Below are positions 23,096 through 33,500 of a stretch of 64,000 bases of DNA, piece by piece. The stretch's first letter is position 1, and each line of letters opens with the position of its first letter. The notes beneath the pieces were generated by a model, which was given only the letters and a program-made list of their open reading frames with translations, had not been told where the DNA came from and ran no database searches. This DNA is from Hepsetus odoe (taxonomy: Eukaryota > Chordata > Actinopteri > Characiformes > Hepsetidae): contig CM029370.1 of NCBI GenBank assembly GCA_017165825.1, forward strand, positions 29,107,146-29,171,145. Direction: 5' to 3'. The translations under genes and the position numbers were made by a program.

Positions 23096-23838
23096 CACCT
23101 CTTACAGAGGGTTTGGCAGACGGACAGCAGCCCGAACCAGATCTTAAGGTACCGAAACGCTCTGGATATTTCTACAGTTTATCAGTTACATCTCAGACTC
23201 ATTCTTTCAGCAGCTGTGCTGTTCGTACCAGTGTATGAAACGTGCTCCAGAAATATCACATTTAGTAATGTAGTCACTGTGATTCTGTATGTAGGCCCAT
23301 ATTTAATAAGTGGGATGTTCGGATTGTGGGGTGGACAATAGGATGTTATTTATGGTCATAAAGTCTCACATTACAAAGTGCTTTATAGTATTTGGTAGTA
23401 TTTTTATTTAGGGTTTACGGCTGAATTCATGATTTTGGGTGATTTTTAAAGATTTCGGCTGATCTGTGCTGCAGTTTAGTCAGAACCGACTGGGATTTAT
23501 CTGAACGCTGCTGCTACTCCTGAACCAGAATGATGAATCATTTAAAAATGTATCATTTTCATTCATTTTAAAAGGCCATTTTGACTCTTTAGAGTAAATA
23601 AAGTCTCATCGATTTGTCTGTTTGTGATGTGCACTCAAAAAAACAAAAGTATATGAAATAAATAAGTGTAAATAATGTAATAACTATCAGCCAATCAGGA
23701 TGTAATGAATGTCCATCCCTAAAACAGTGACCTTGGGTTTGAGAACACTATACAAATGAAACTTTATCATGACTATTCAGAAAAGGTTTTAAAGCTTTGT
23801 GAGGTGTTTGATCTCGGTCCTCCTTTCTCTCGGCAGAG

Positions 23839-26800
23839 ATGCCGGGACTCAGCTGTAGGTTCTACCAGCACCGGTTCCCGGAGGTGGAGGATGTGGTGAT
23901 GGTGAACGTGCGCTCCATTGCGGAGATGGGCGCTTACGTCAGCTTGCTGGAGTACAACAACATCGAGGGCATGATCCTGCTGAGCGAACTCTCGCGCAGA
24001 CGCATTCGCTCCATCAACAAACTGATCCGCATCGGCCGCAACGAATGCGTGGTGGTGATCCGAGTGGACAAAGAGAAGGGTGGGCATTTAGGATCAGTTT
24101 TATTCAAACTCTTTCTGTTTTAAAGCTCTCCCAGAAGCCTGGTTGACACAGTTCACCATCTTAACTTTCATTTTCTTTGAAGATGCAGAGGGAAGTTTAT
24201 TTTTATGATGTTAAAATATTTGCATTTTTACTTCTTTTTCATTTTTATCTTTAAACTGGAGATGAAACATTGATAACATGCTGGTTTCTGTTTGAATGAG
24301 CTTAAGCATGAGCTTAATGTCTCTCTCTGTCTCTCCCTCGCTCGTTCACTCACTCTCTTTCTTTCTTGCTCGCTCCTTTCACACTCTCTCTCTCTCGCTA
24401 ATTCTCTTTCTCTTTAGGATATATCGACTTATCAAAGAGAAGAGTATCTCCAGAGGAGGCAGTCAAGTGTGAAGATAAGTTCACCAAATCCAAGACTGTG
24501 AGTAACACATGAAATGGAAGGATGGTTGGATGTGCTGAGTGTCCAAAAGTATCCAGACACCACAGTCAGCTGCTTTAAAGTGCCCCTTTGCTAACTGGGA
24601 TGTTCAACTTCATGCAAAAATACTGACCAACACAATGGGATCCTGTGGAGCCACAAAGCCTGTTTAGAGCTTCATAAAGCCCTCCAGATCTACCCTTTGG
24701 GGTGAAGTGGCATTTGTGATCCACAGTTAATCATCATTAGTGCCTGAGCTCACTATTGCTCTCCTCTCCTAACACACCATTCACGGTTTTTACAACTCAC
24801 ACAACTGTTTAAAACAGTTTTTCCATTTTTGTTATTTCAAGTCTGGTCAGCATTATGATAATGTTATGAAAGTTTGCTTCATAACGTGGTTCAAGGGCAA
24901 CCAATCAGAATGTAGAAGTGCTGTAGAGAGTCCCGAATACACACCGGAATAACTTAATAACTGTTTCAAACATTGATTCCAAACGCAGCAGAGGAGACGA
25001 TCATCACTGTGGCTGGTTTTCCTGTAATTTATGATTTATGATGTGCCCCATCTGAATTATAGAAATGCCCCTCCAGGGCATTTGTTTTCATCCAGGAAGG
25101 AAATTCATCAGCTATAAAAAAAGTGTTGTTTTGGCTACGGGTCAGAACAATTGTTCGCTTTACGGCTCCTTTAAAGTGTTCAAGATCATACATTTCAAAC
25201 TCATACATCATAAATTCATGCAGGTATGGTTTTAATAATCATTGAGCATTATTATTATTATAGGCTATTAACTTGATTCTGACCCTGTGGTGACTATAGG
25301 GCAGTATAGTTGCCCCAGACTACTTAATGGCGTGCTCATGATGTCACTGAGGCTGTTTCCACATTGCACATCATGTGTTTTGTGATTGGATCAAATATGG
25401 ATACACCCAGGTATGGTCCAGCCTGCAGGAATAAGGACACGTGTTGATGCCAAGTGTAAACAGCTTCTGTCTTTTGCTTTTCGGAGCACCGTTACAGTGA
25501 ATTGGTTCTGAAGAAAACGATGTTGAAATGTGTGGTAGGTGTACAGTATCCTGAGGCATGTTGCTGAGGTTCTGGAGTACACCAAGGACGAGCAGCTGGA
25601 AAGCCTCTATCAGCGCACCGCCTGGGTCTTCGATGAGAAATACAAGAGGCCGGGATACGGCGCCTATGATGTCTTTAAACAAGCCGTATCGTGAGTACAC
25701 ACTGCACAAGAAACAGATCATGAGTCACTGATAATGAGCCCTCTTTTGTCCTGGAGAGCTTCCTCTCCTCTCTCAATCTCTCACTCATTTTCATAGCCGA
25801 TTGTCCTAATTCAGGGGTCGGCAACCTTTAACACTCAAAGAGCCATTTGGACCCAGTTTCCACAATAGAGAAAGCACCAGGAGCCGCAAAAACAACTTGC
25901 GGGAGGGTGCTTTGAAAGCGTAAGCTATTGGCTAAAGAAATAAAATTGGCGTGAAAATACTCCAGTCACGGCTTAAAGTGTGTGTTTCGGAGCTGAACTT
26001 GTTTTCGTCACGTATACGGGACGCAGAGCCGTGGGTTGCTGACCCCTGTCCTAATTAGTCACATGGGGTGCTGGAGCCTATCCCAGCTCTCACAGGGCGA
26101 AATGCGAGGAAACACCCTGGACAGGTCCGCGGCCGATGGCTGGAGCGTCCTTGCTGATCATCCACAATAATACCGCCACTTGCTGCAGCTCACTAACTTC
26201 TTCATGCGTTAGTATTGCTGGATGGGACAGTCAGGTCTGATCTGGAGGATCAGCTGTAGATCTCTTCAGGGAGTGTTCCAGGATTGGGGTGGTGACCAAG
26301 TGAAAGTGAGTGTTTAGTCATTTAGTCATTGTGAACATGTCACGCAGTGAACTACAACAAAATACTTTCTCTACATGTCACTTTACAAGCCCTGCAGCAG
26401 GGGGCAGCGGTGGTTAGGGACTAGGCCCCAGGATCGTTGGGTGCCGGGCATGGCTGGTCACATGTAGAGATTTAATTGAGGTTGACTGTGTGCTCGCGAT
26501 CAGTCACTTTCATTTTCACTTTAATACGTCCACTGCACAGGCAGCCGTGTTGGGGATGGTGCTCAGCTGTACCTCAGGGTAACCTAGAGGTCTCTTACTC
26601 AAACCAGTGACCACCACCACCACTGCTCCTGCACCTCCTGGTTATAGAAAGATTATAGACCATGTTTTAGTGAAACCATATCGCCCCCCCCCCCTCCCCC
26701 ACACTTCCTGTATGGTATTACAATCTGTCAGAATAGCTATATGCCATTCACAGCATCAGACTTACCTAGAACGATTTACACTGCTTACATGGAGAGGTTT

Positions 26801-27591
26801 TATACTAAGGGCCTTGCTCAGGGGCTCAAATGGTGCTGTAGGAAGGACAGAACCATTACCCACAACCTCATGGTCCAAGGATCTCACCCCTAGGCTACCC
26901 CCATCCCACCTGGTGAACCAATCGTTGCAGCTCTAGCCGTACTGGTTTAACCGGCATCCTGCTCGGCACATTCGTTAATACATTTTGTTATTTTTGAGAT
27001 CGGATAAAAGATAAGATACTTACGCTGCTGTTTTCCCTCCTCTCAGGGATCCCTCTATTCTTGATGGGCTGGATCTGACAGAAGAGGAGAGGAATGTGCT
27101 CATCGATAACATAAACCGCCGGCTCACGCCACAGGCCGTCAAAATCAGAGCAGGTACTGAAACCTTGTATGTGCCCGAGTTTCCAGCAGGCAGTTTTACT
27201 TCATTCATCCAGTCTCTGAACTGCATGTCCTAATCAGGTACTGCCGGAAGGTGGAGAGCTCGGTGGTCGATTACAGGGCAGATGCACACTATCACACACA
27301 CCTAGGGGCAGTTTAGCAGCTCCAGTCCACATGACGTGTGTTTGGGAGAATCCAGGGCTCCTGGAGGAGACACAGAGAGAACTCAGACTGGGAATCAAAT
27401 CCACAACCTTCTCACCATGGCACAGTGGGGTTCCTTCATGATCATTTAGTATTTGTTAGTTTAAAAAATGAAAAGCACTGTATTATTCACTCACTCATTT
27501 CCTGAGCTGCTTGTCATGGTCATGGGCAGAGAGGGCTTGTCCCAGTTCTCACAGGACGAAAAGTGGGGACAGGTTGCCAGTCCTTTGCAAG

Positions 27592-27635
<44 letters not shown>

Positions 27636-29426
27636 CTAAGGGGGCATCTCAAAGCTTCCTGACATGTATTTTGGACACGCAGACACAGGGAGAACATGTC
27701 CACACGGAAAGGACCCAGACCGTCCTGTCTGGGAATCAGACCCAGGTCCTGCATTAGAGAAGAATGGTTTCTTAAAAGATGCTTAGGTTCTGGTTGCTGC
27801 TATTATTGAAATGTTCCCTAAATTCAGTCGTCCATGAACACGACTCCATGAGTCCTCACTCTGTCTCTCCTCACCAGCCTGCATGGTGCTAGAAAGCCCG
27901 GGTGTCTCAGAATTGTCTCCTTCAAGCATGCATAGCTGTTGGCAGACGTCGCTCAACATCAGTTTGAAAAGATGCCCCAGTTCTTCACGGGTTTGGGTGG
28001 AAGACACGCATCTTTGGGGAAGATAATATTGTGTGAATTTGAACCTGTTTCTACGTCCTGCCCCTCCCCCAGACATCGAAGTGGCGTGTTACGGATACGA
28101 GGGAATCGACGCAGTCAAAGAGGCCCTGAGGGCGGGACTTAGCTGCTCCACAGAATCCATGCCGATCAAGGTAAACAGCGCAGGAGAGATTAATTTAAAT
28201 GTGTTTCCCGTGCGGAAAATGTGGCGAACGTTATTCTGTGCTAATTGACTGGTGATGTAGTCTTTTCTGAATGCTGCTTTTTATTGGTAAGAATGAACAA
28301 ATGACCGTTTGCTAATCCGTCTCTTAAAATTTGAGACGTGTAGAAACTTCCGTTTATATTTTTATCGTGTTTTGTTGATTTGAGAACATGACCGTGTGTT
28401 TATATCGCACGACACTTAAATACGTTTTTTAATTTGGCAGATAAACCTCATCGCCCCTCCTCGCTACGTGATGACCACGACTACTCTGGAGCGGACAGAG
28501 GGCCTGTCCGTGCTCAATCAGGCCATGGCCGTCATCAAGGAGAAAATCGAGGAGAAAAGAGGCGTCTTCAACATCCAGATGGAGGTCAGTTTCAGTTCAA
28601 CCAGCCTTCCTTCTGAAGTCCTCCCTGCGTAGTTTTAGTGAATATCTAACATACGATCCACAAACCGCATGGGTTGGTCTGAATGAACAAGTCTACTAGA
28701 TACATCAGCACTGTGCAAAGGTTTTGCCACCCCCACTTCATATTTTGCTCCCACAGATCCAGACTTTGTCTTAGTGAGTCAGTTCTCCAGATCTTCCTGA
28801 AGGACAGTGTTGTTGTCTCTCATGTTCAGTCCAGTCTCTGTACCTGAGCAGTTCTCCAGATCTTCCTGAAGGACAGTGTTGTTGTCTCTCATGTTCAGTC
28901 CAGTCTCTGTACCTGAGCAGTTTGATAGTTCTGTGTTGGTTAATCCACACAGTGATCTACGTCTGAACCTTCAAGCAGAACAAAGCGTCTAAAGACATGA
29001 AGCAGTGAAGAACCAGGTGCAGATGATTCCAGACCATAAAAGTGAAAAGGTGATTAGTTTACTGCTGAACCCCTTTATTTAGAGCCTTGTGCATTTTCCA
29101 GTCACTAAACCATTTGTTCCCATTAATTTAATCCCAGTACGCTGAACATAAAACAGTTTGACTGGAATATAACCGTATTTTTCCCAGCAAAATATAAAGA
29201 AATGAGGGGTTCGAGACTTTTGCACAGCAGCTCTTGTGAAAAGCTTAATAACCTCAGATACCAGATGACTGAGATTTGGAAATGAAATGTCCCCCAACAG
29301 CCCAAGGTGGTGACGGATACAGACGAGACGGAGCTGCAGAGACAGCTGGAGCGTTTGGAGAGGGAGAACGCAGAGGTGGACGGAGACGACGATGCCGAGG
29401 AGATGGAGGCGAAGGCTGAAGACTAG
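23839..29426 (+). CDS. eif2s1: Eukaryotic translation initiation factor 2 subunit alpha
   Basis: Regulatory subunit of the eIF2 GTPase that delivers initiator Met-tRNA to the 40S ribosome; phosphorylation by PERK, PKR, GCN2 or HRI triggers the integrated stress response. Seven coding exons: 23839-24079, 24418-24497, 25539-25690, 27047-27153, 28073-28170, 28441-28584, 29301-29426 (TAG). They total 948 bases, 315 residues, identical in length to the human protein. The S1 RNA-binding fold is in the first exon, which also holds the kinase target loop LLSELSRRRIRS with the regulatory serine at residue 52 counting Met (Ser51 in the literature) and Ser49. The helical domain and C-terminal alpha-beta domain follow, and the tail is the usual acidic DGDDDAEEMEAKAED. 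ATG lies two bases inside its exon (acceptor CGGCAG at 23831-23836), so one or more non-coding 5' exons must lie upstream; candidate donors follow 22501 and 23148. Exon three has a weak acceptor. Confidence 0.97.
24536..24740. mobile_element. Possible Tc1-type MITE remnant
   Basis: AGTGTCCAAAAGTATCCAGA resembles the terminal region of fish Tc1-like MITEs, and the inside (CACAATGGGATCCTGTGGAG) is non-coding. It lies in an eif2s1 intron. Confidence 0.4.
25812..26048. mobile_element. hAT-type MITE with intact ends and 8-bp target duplication
   Basis: The left end CAGGGGTCGGCAACCTTTAA and the complement of the right end, CAGGGGTCAGCAACCCACGG, are inverted repeats. TCCTAATT occurs directly on both sides (25804-25811 and 26049-26056). 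Eight-base duplications and CAGGG ends are typical of hAT. At 237 bp with no open frame it is non-autonomous. It sits in an eif2s1 intron, inside another repeat. Confidence 0.9.
26057..26145 (+). mobile_element. L2-tail-like dispersed repeat, split by the hAT MITE
   Basis: GTGCTGGAGCCTATCCCAGC and CACCCTGGACAGGTC are phrases of a common fish LINE/SINE 3' region. The left portion continues into 25775-25811 on the other side of the MITE. Confidence 0.55.
26298..26600. mobile_element. Composite of family A SINE-like pieces
   Basis: A tail piece (AAGTGAAAGTGAGTGTTTAG) at the left, a CAGCGGTGGTTAGGGACTAG head at about 26405, and GGTGCTCAGCTGTACCTCAG at the right are family A parts in mixed order, indicating nested or rearranged copies. 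Confidence 0.55.
27241..27420 (-). mobile_element. L2-tail-like dispersed repeat
   Basis: CACACACCTAGGGGCAGTTT, then CAGGGCTCCTGGAGGAGACA and GACTGGGAATCAAATCCACA are the complement of the repeat described at 62200-62490. Confidence 0.5.
27488..27760 (-). mobile_element. L2-tail-like dispersed repeat containing a (CA)n array
   Basis: Complementary to the 62200-62490 copy: TCTCACAGGACGAAAAG, GGGAGAACATGTCCACACGG and GTCTGGGAATCAGACCCAGG. The CA array at 27595-27633 replaces the variable middle. Confidence 0.65.
27595..27633. repeat. (CA)n microsatellite
   Basis: Nearly uninterrupted CA units inside the preceding dispersed repeat, in an eif2s1 intron. Confidence 0.95.
28711..29226 (+). mobile_element. 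Family C element, best-preserved copy, in the last eif2s1 intron
   Basis: Left end CTGTGCAAAGGTTTTGCCAC and complement of the right end CTGTGCAAAAGTCTCGAACC agree over about 45 imperfect bases, including ATATTTTGCT. Two 69-bp units lie at about 28780-28920. The total is 516 bp with no transposase. Target duplication is not clear. Confidence 0.75.
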
Positions 29427-30545
29427 TGAAAAGGAATAAAGAATTGAGAGAAAGGTGGAGGAAGTTCAGCTCCACGAGCAGTAGTTACACCCTCTTGCAG
29501 GCGATACAAAGCTTTTCAGATTATGAACTGTTTTTGTATCCTGACAAAAGTGGAATATGTGAAAGGAAAAAAAAATACAAATTAAACTTTTTATGCAAAC
29601 GGGTGAAATGTGGAATTTTGAGTTTGGTGAGAAACAATTTAGAAACAATTCCAATTTGTTTTCATTAAAGCACCTTTATTAAGACATTTCTCAAATATTC
29701 TTACGGTTTTGTTCCAACAGCAGTGAGCGAATGGTTTTCATGATTTGGTTTAATCGGATTAAGTTTAGGTCTAAAGCCTAAAGCAGACCTCCGATTTTTT
29801 TTCAGCTCAGTTCAAAATCAAACTTAACACCAGCTTTGGAACGATACGTTCTTTTGTTTGGGTTTATTTGTCTCGAGCAAGTGGAGAACATTAATGACCC
29901 AAATTAATTTTATTTAAAAAAAAATCACTTTTATTGAAAACACATCCACTAGTAAGTACAAAAACAGAGACCACTGTTTTCATGTCTGCACAAATCGAGA
30001 TCAATTTAGCCAGAGACTTCCGGAACAGTGTTGGGTCGAATCTGTTCTGCGTTTCCGTTTGGAAAGATGTGTCACCGTTGAACGTCTTGAGGGGATTAAC
30101 TCTTTGGTGCAACTCAACTCAGCTACCGAAAGAAATAAAATAAAATCGTAACCCAGACTTGATTGGCAAATGTTACAGCCTACGAGAAGATACTGTTTTC
30201 ATAGAGACATCCATTCTACTCTAAAGCAGGCATGATGAGGCTATGCCGAAGAGATCCACTAAGCAGATGAGCCCTGAGGAAAAATGACCTCACCGACTTC
30301 TTCAGTGGTGAATAAAGAGACTTTTAGATCCAGTGCTCACTAACTTAACATCGTCACAGGAGGATGGAGACAAAACAAAACGGGAAACGAAAAACAAAGC
30401 ATGGACCTGGTGAAGGTATTTCGCTGGGTCGAATGGTGTGAGACAGTTGAGTTTCCCCTAAATTGTCCGTGTTTCTTTCTCCTCAGGAATTGAACCGATG
30501 AATTAGGGAAGTCGAGAGCCGATTTGATTCTCGTTCAGTGCTCGT
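29427..30545. other. Convergent eif2s1 / rbm25 3' UTR interval
   Basis: Only 1.1 kb separates the stop codons. On + candidate poly(A) signals for eif2s1 are ATTAAA at 29581 and 29664 (an AATAAA at 29435 is only nine bases past the stop). On minus, AATAAA at 29930-29935 would end rbm25. If these are used the transcripts approach within about 250 bases or overlap. Confidence 0.5.
29930..29935 (-). terminator. Candidate rbm25 poly(A) signal
   Basis: Minus-strand AATAAA about 610 bases after the stop codon at 30546. Confidence 0.45.
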
Positions 30546-33500
30546 TCATTTGCCGAGTCCGATCTTCTTGGCCTCGGTTTCGTAAATCAATAACCTCCAC
30601 ATCTTCACAATGAAAACCTCTGCTTCTTCATCCAAAACCTGGAGAGGGGGAAATTTGAAAAGGTGAAAGTTACTATTCATCATTGTGAGAACACACAGCA
30701 CAGCACACGGTGAACCACAACGAAATTGGACCTCTGCGTTTAACCCATGCACAAACACACACCGTGCAGCAGGGGGCAGCTATGAAAGCGCCTGGGCAGC
30801 AGTGACGGGGACGGTACCTTGCTCATGGGTACCTCAGGGCAACCTACTGGTAAGACTGGTACGGTTTGAACCCACAATCTTCCGATCCTGTGGTCGACTC
30901 CCTAACCACTAGGCCGCCGCTGCCACTATCATTCGAGAATAGTAGTAAAAGGAGAGGTGTTACCTTTATGTTTGTGTTTTATTTTTAAAGGCTGGTCGAT
31001 ATACTCGGCCGTGAGGAAAGCGATTCCTATTTAATCGTTTAAATTTAGTCCCACCTGGGCTGCTTTACTAATGCTCAGATCTGTCACTTCAGCACTTTAT
31101 GGTTTAAAAGAAGAAAAAAAAAAAATCATAAAGTTGGAATTTTTTTTTTTCCCCCCTTCACTAAATGAACAAAACCTTCAGCGCGAGTTAAAAATGTAAA
31201 TATTTTCCCCGATGCCTCTTTGTCTCCAGTGTTGCGATTTAACCGGACCGTTTTTCATCCTCCACTTCTTACGTTGAAACAAGTAGTGTCTGATGTTGTG
31301 GTCACTTGTAAAAGACCTCTTTACTGATCAACCTGCCCAGCATTACGCCTGATACAAAATCAATCTGGGCTGAAATGCTCTTTATAATGTCAATGACGAT
31401 AATTAAGATGATACTCACCATGGCAACGTCATCTAAGATGCCCTGCGGCGTACTGTGAGCCATCACCTGTTGAGAAAATTCAGATTAAACATCTAGAAAA
31501 GGCAAAAGCAGAATGATTGGTTGGAAATAGCAACTCAGGTAGCGTAGACTTCCAGCAGATTCTTCAAATAGCAGACACGTTAAGACCACGAAAGCAGATA
31601 TTTACCTTTGAGCAAACAAAGTCAACTAGCGTGGCTTCCTCCTCGCCAATGTACTCTACTATCTTCTTATTGATCCACGGCCGGATGCGCTTCTCCATAA
31701 GAGTCTGTGGAACAGAAAGAAAGATAGAATAAAATAAATGTGTACAATTTCAGGTTTGAATGAATCAAATTTCAAATTCTGTAAAAGTGCTTTTCACTCC
31801 TACATATAAAAATAAAATTAGAGTGGGCGAGATCATTAAAATATCGATGAAAAACATGGGTTTTAGACAACTAGGTAAAGAAAATTCATTTAAGTAGTTA
31901 AATATAACCTTAGATAAACATGTCAAATATTGATTTCCTGATTTTCTCACATTTCCGATGGTGTAACTAAGCAACAGACCAATTAAACGATTGGCTGTCT
32001 GTGTGTTACTCATAGCGCTGAGGGAATCAGAGTGCGTATTCATGAAAGCGAAAGTGACTATTCGTCATTGCGAGGTCACAGCACACAGTGAACCACAACG
32101 AAATTGGACCTCTATTTAACCCATGCACACAAACACCGTGCAGTAGGGGGCAGCTATGAAAGCACCCATGGAGCAGTGATGGGGACGGTACCTTGCTCAA
32201 GGGTACCTCAGGGCAATCTACTGGGTAAGTATTTGATCCTTTGGCCAACTCCCTAACCGCTAGGCCACCGCACTGCACCACACACACATCAAATAATTAC
32301 TGACACCAAATTATTAGGGGGAAAATGCATCATTAAGATTTCTGTCCATATTAGGCCAGGTCCAACTGCAACAAGTACACTTGTTTAAACTTAATACTCT
32401 AAGGAGAGGGGGAAAAAAATAAATGCTAATCATTCAAGCCCAACACAAAGCAAGCGCTTACCGTGTCTACAACAGACCAGTCGAGGGGGTAGTTGAAAAG
32501 TTCTGGTTTGGTAGTGGGGATTTTCTCGATCAGACTCTTAATATGTTTACGTTTCTCCTCTGTGTTGGCCCCTTTGCCCCCACCTCCCCCGGCACTATCT
32601 GACCCGAGACCGCTCTTGTCTTCATCCTCATAGTCTAAAGGCACTAGCTTCCTCTTTCGAGGAACCTCGTCCACTTCGTCATCATCGAAGCGGTTGAAGA
32701 CACTTTCTACTGCCAGCTTCTTGCGCTTTCCCACATTTGGCTGGCTAGGGCTTCCTGTGGCACCTTGGGACAAAGAACAGAGGGACGTTACAGAAAATCA
32801 GGCGCAAACTGACCAGCACATACTAAGAAACTACTCAGGCCAGGCTTTCTTTGTGGCAATCCCCCAAAGTTGTGAAGTTTTTTCATCCCTTTTGCATCTA
32901 TTTTTGTCTATTCCTCTTTGCAGAAGTTTCTTAATGATCTTATTTCTGTCATTTTTCAGATAACATTTTTAAAAATGGCAATGTTTTCATTAAAATATCA
33001 GACTTTTCATTATCTATCAATTCCAAACAAATCACTAAAATAAGTCTTTAATTTCTTCTAATTACTTAATTACTAGCTTGTTAGCACTTCCCAGATTAAA
33101 TGTAGTGCATCTGTGTCAATCTTCACCCCACCTCACCTCTTCTAAAAAGGTGGAAATGAACTAAAACTGACTTTTTTCCAAGCCCATATCCTTGATGGGC
33201 TCAGGAGGTAAGCCATGAAGTAAGAAATTTTTTTTCCTGAAACGGAGCTCTCACCTAATTTGAGGCTGAGGCCGATTTTGGGCCGGTGCTCCTCCTGTGG
33301 CTGGCTCTCTGGAGGGGAGTTTTCGTGAGGGATGATGATGCCACATGGCGAGTCCTCTCTAGGTGTGTTGGGTGTGGCGTTACCACTGGCTGAGGACACC
33401 GAAGGGGCGGCCATGATGGGCCTCATGGTGGGCTTCAGACATGGTTTAGAGTCTTCCTCCTCCTCCACTTCCTCCCCATCCTCCACGTCATCATCTGACC

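Noticed and set aside
23108..23148. Candidate eif2s1 untranslated exon between CTTACAG and GTACCG
   Set aside because: Splice-site shape alone is not enough; it directly follows a SINE tail and cannot be confirmed without transcripts.
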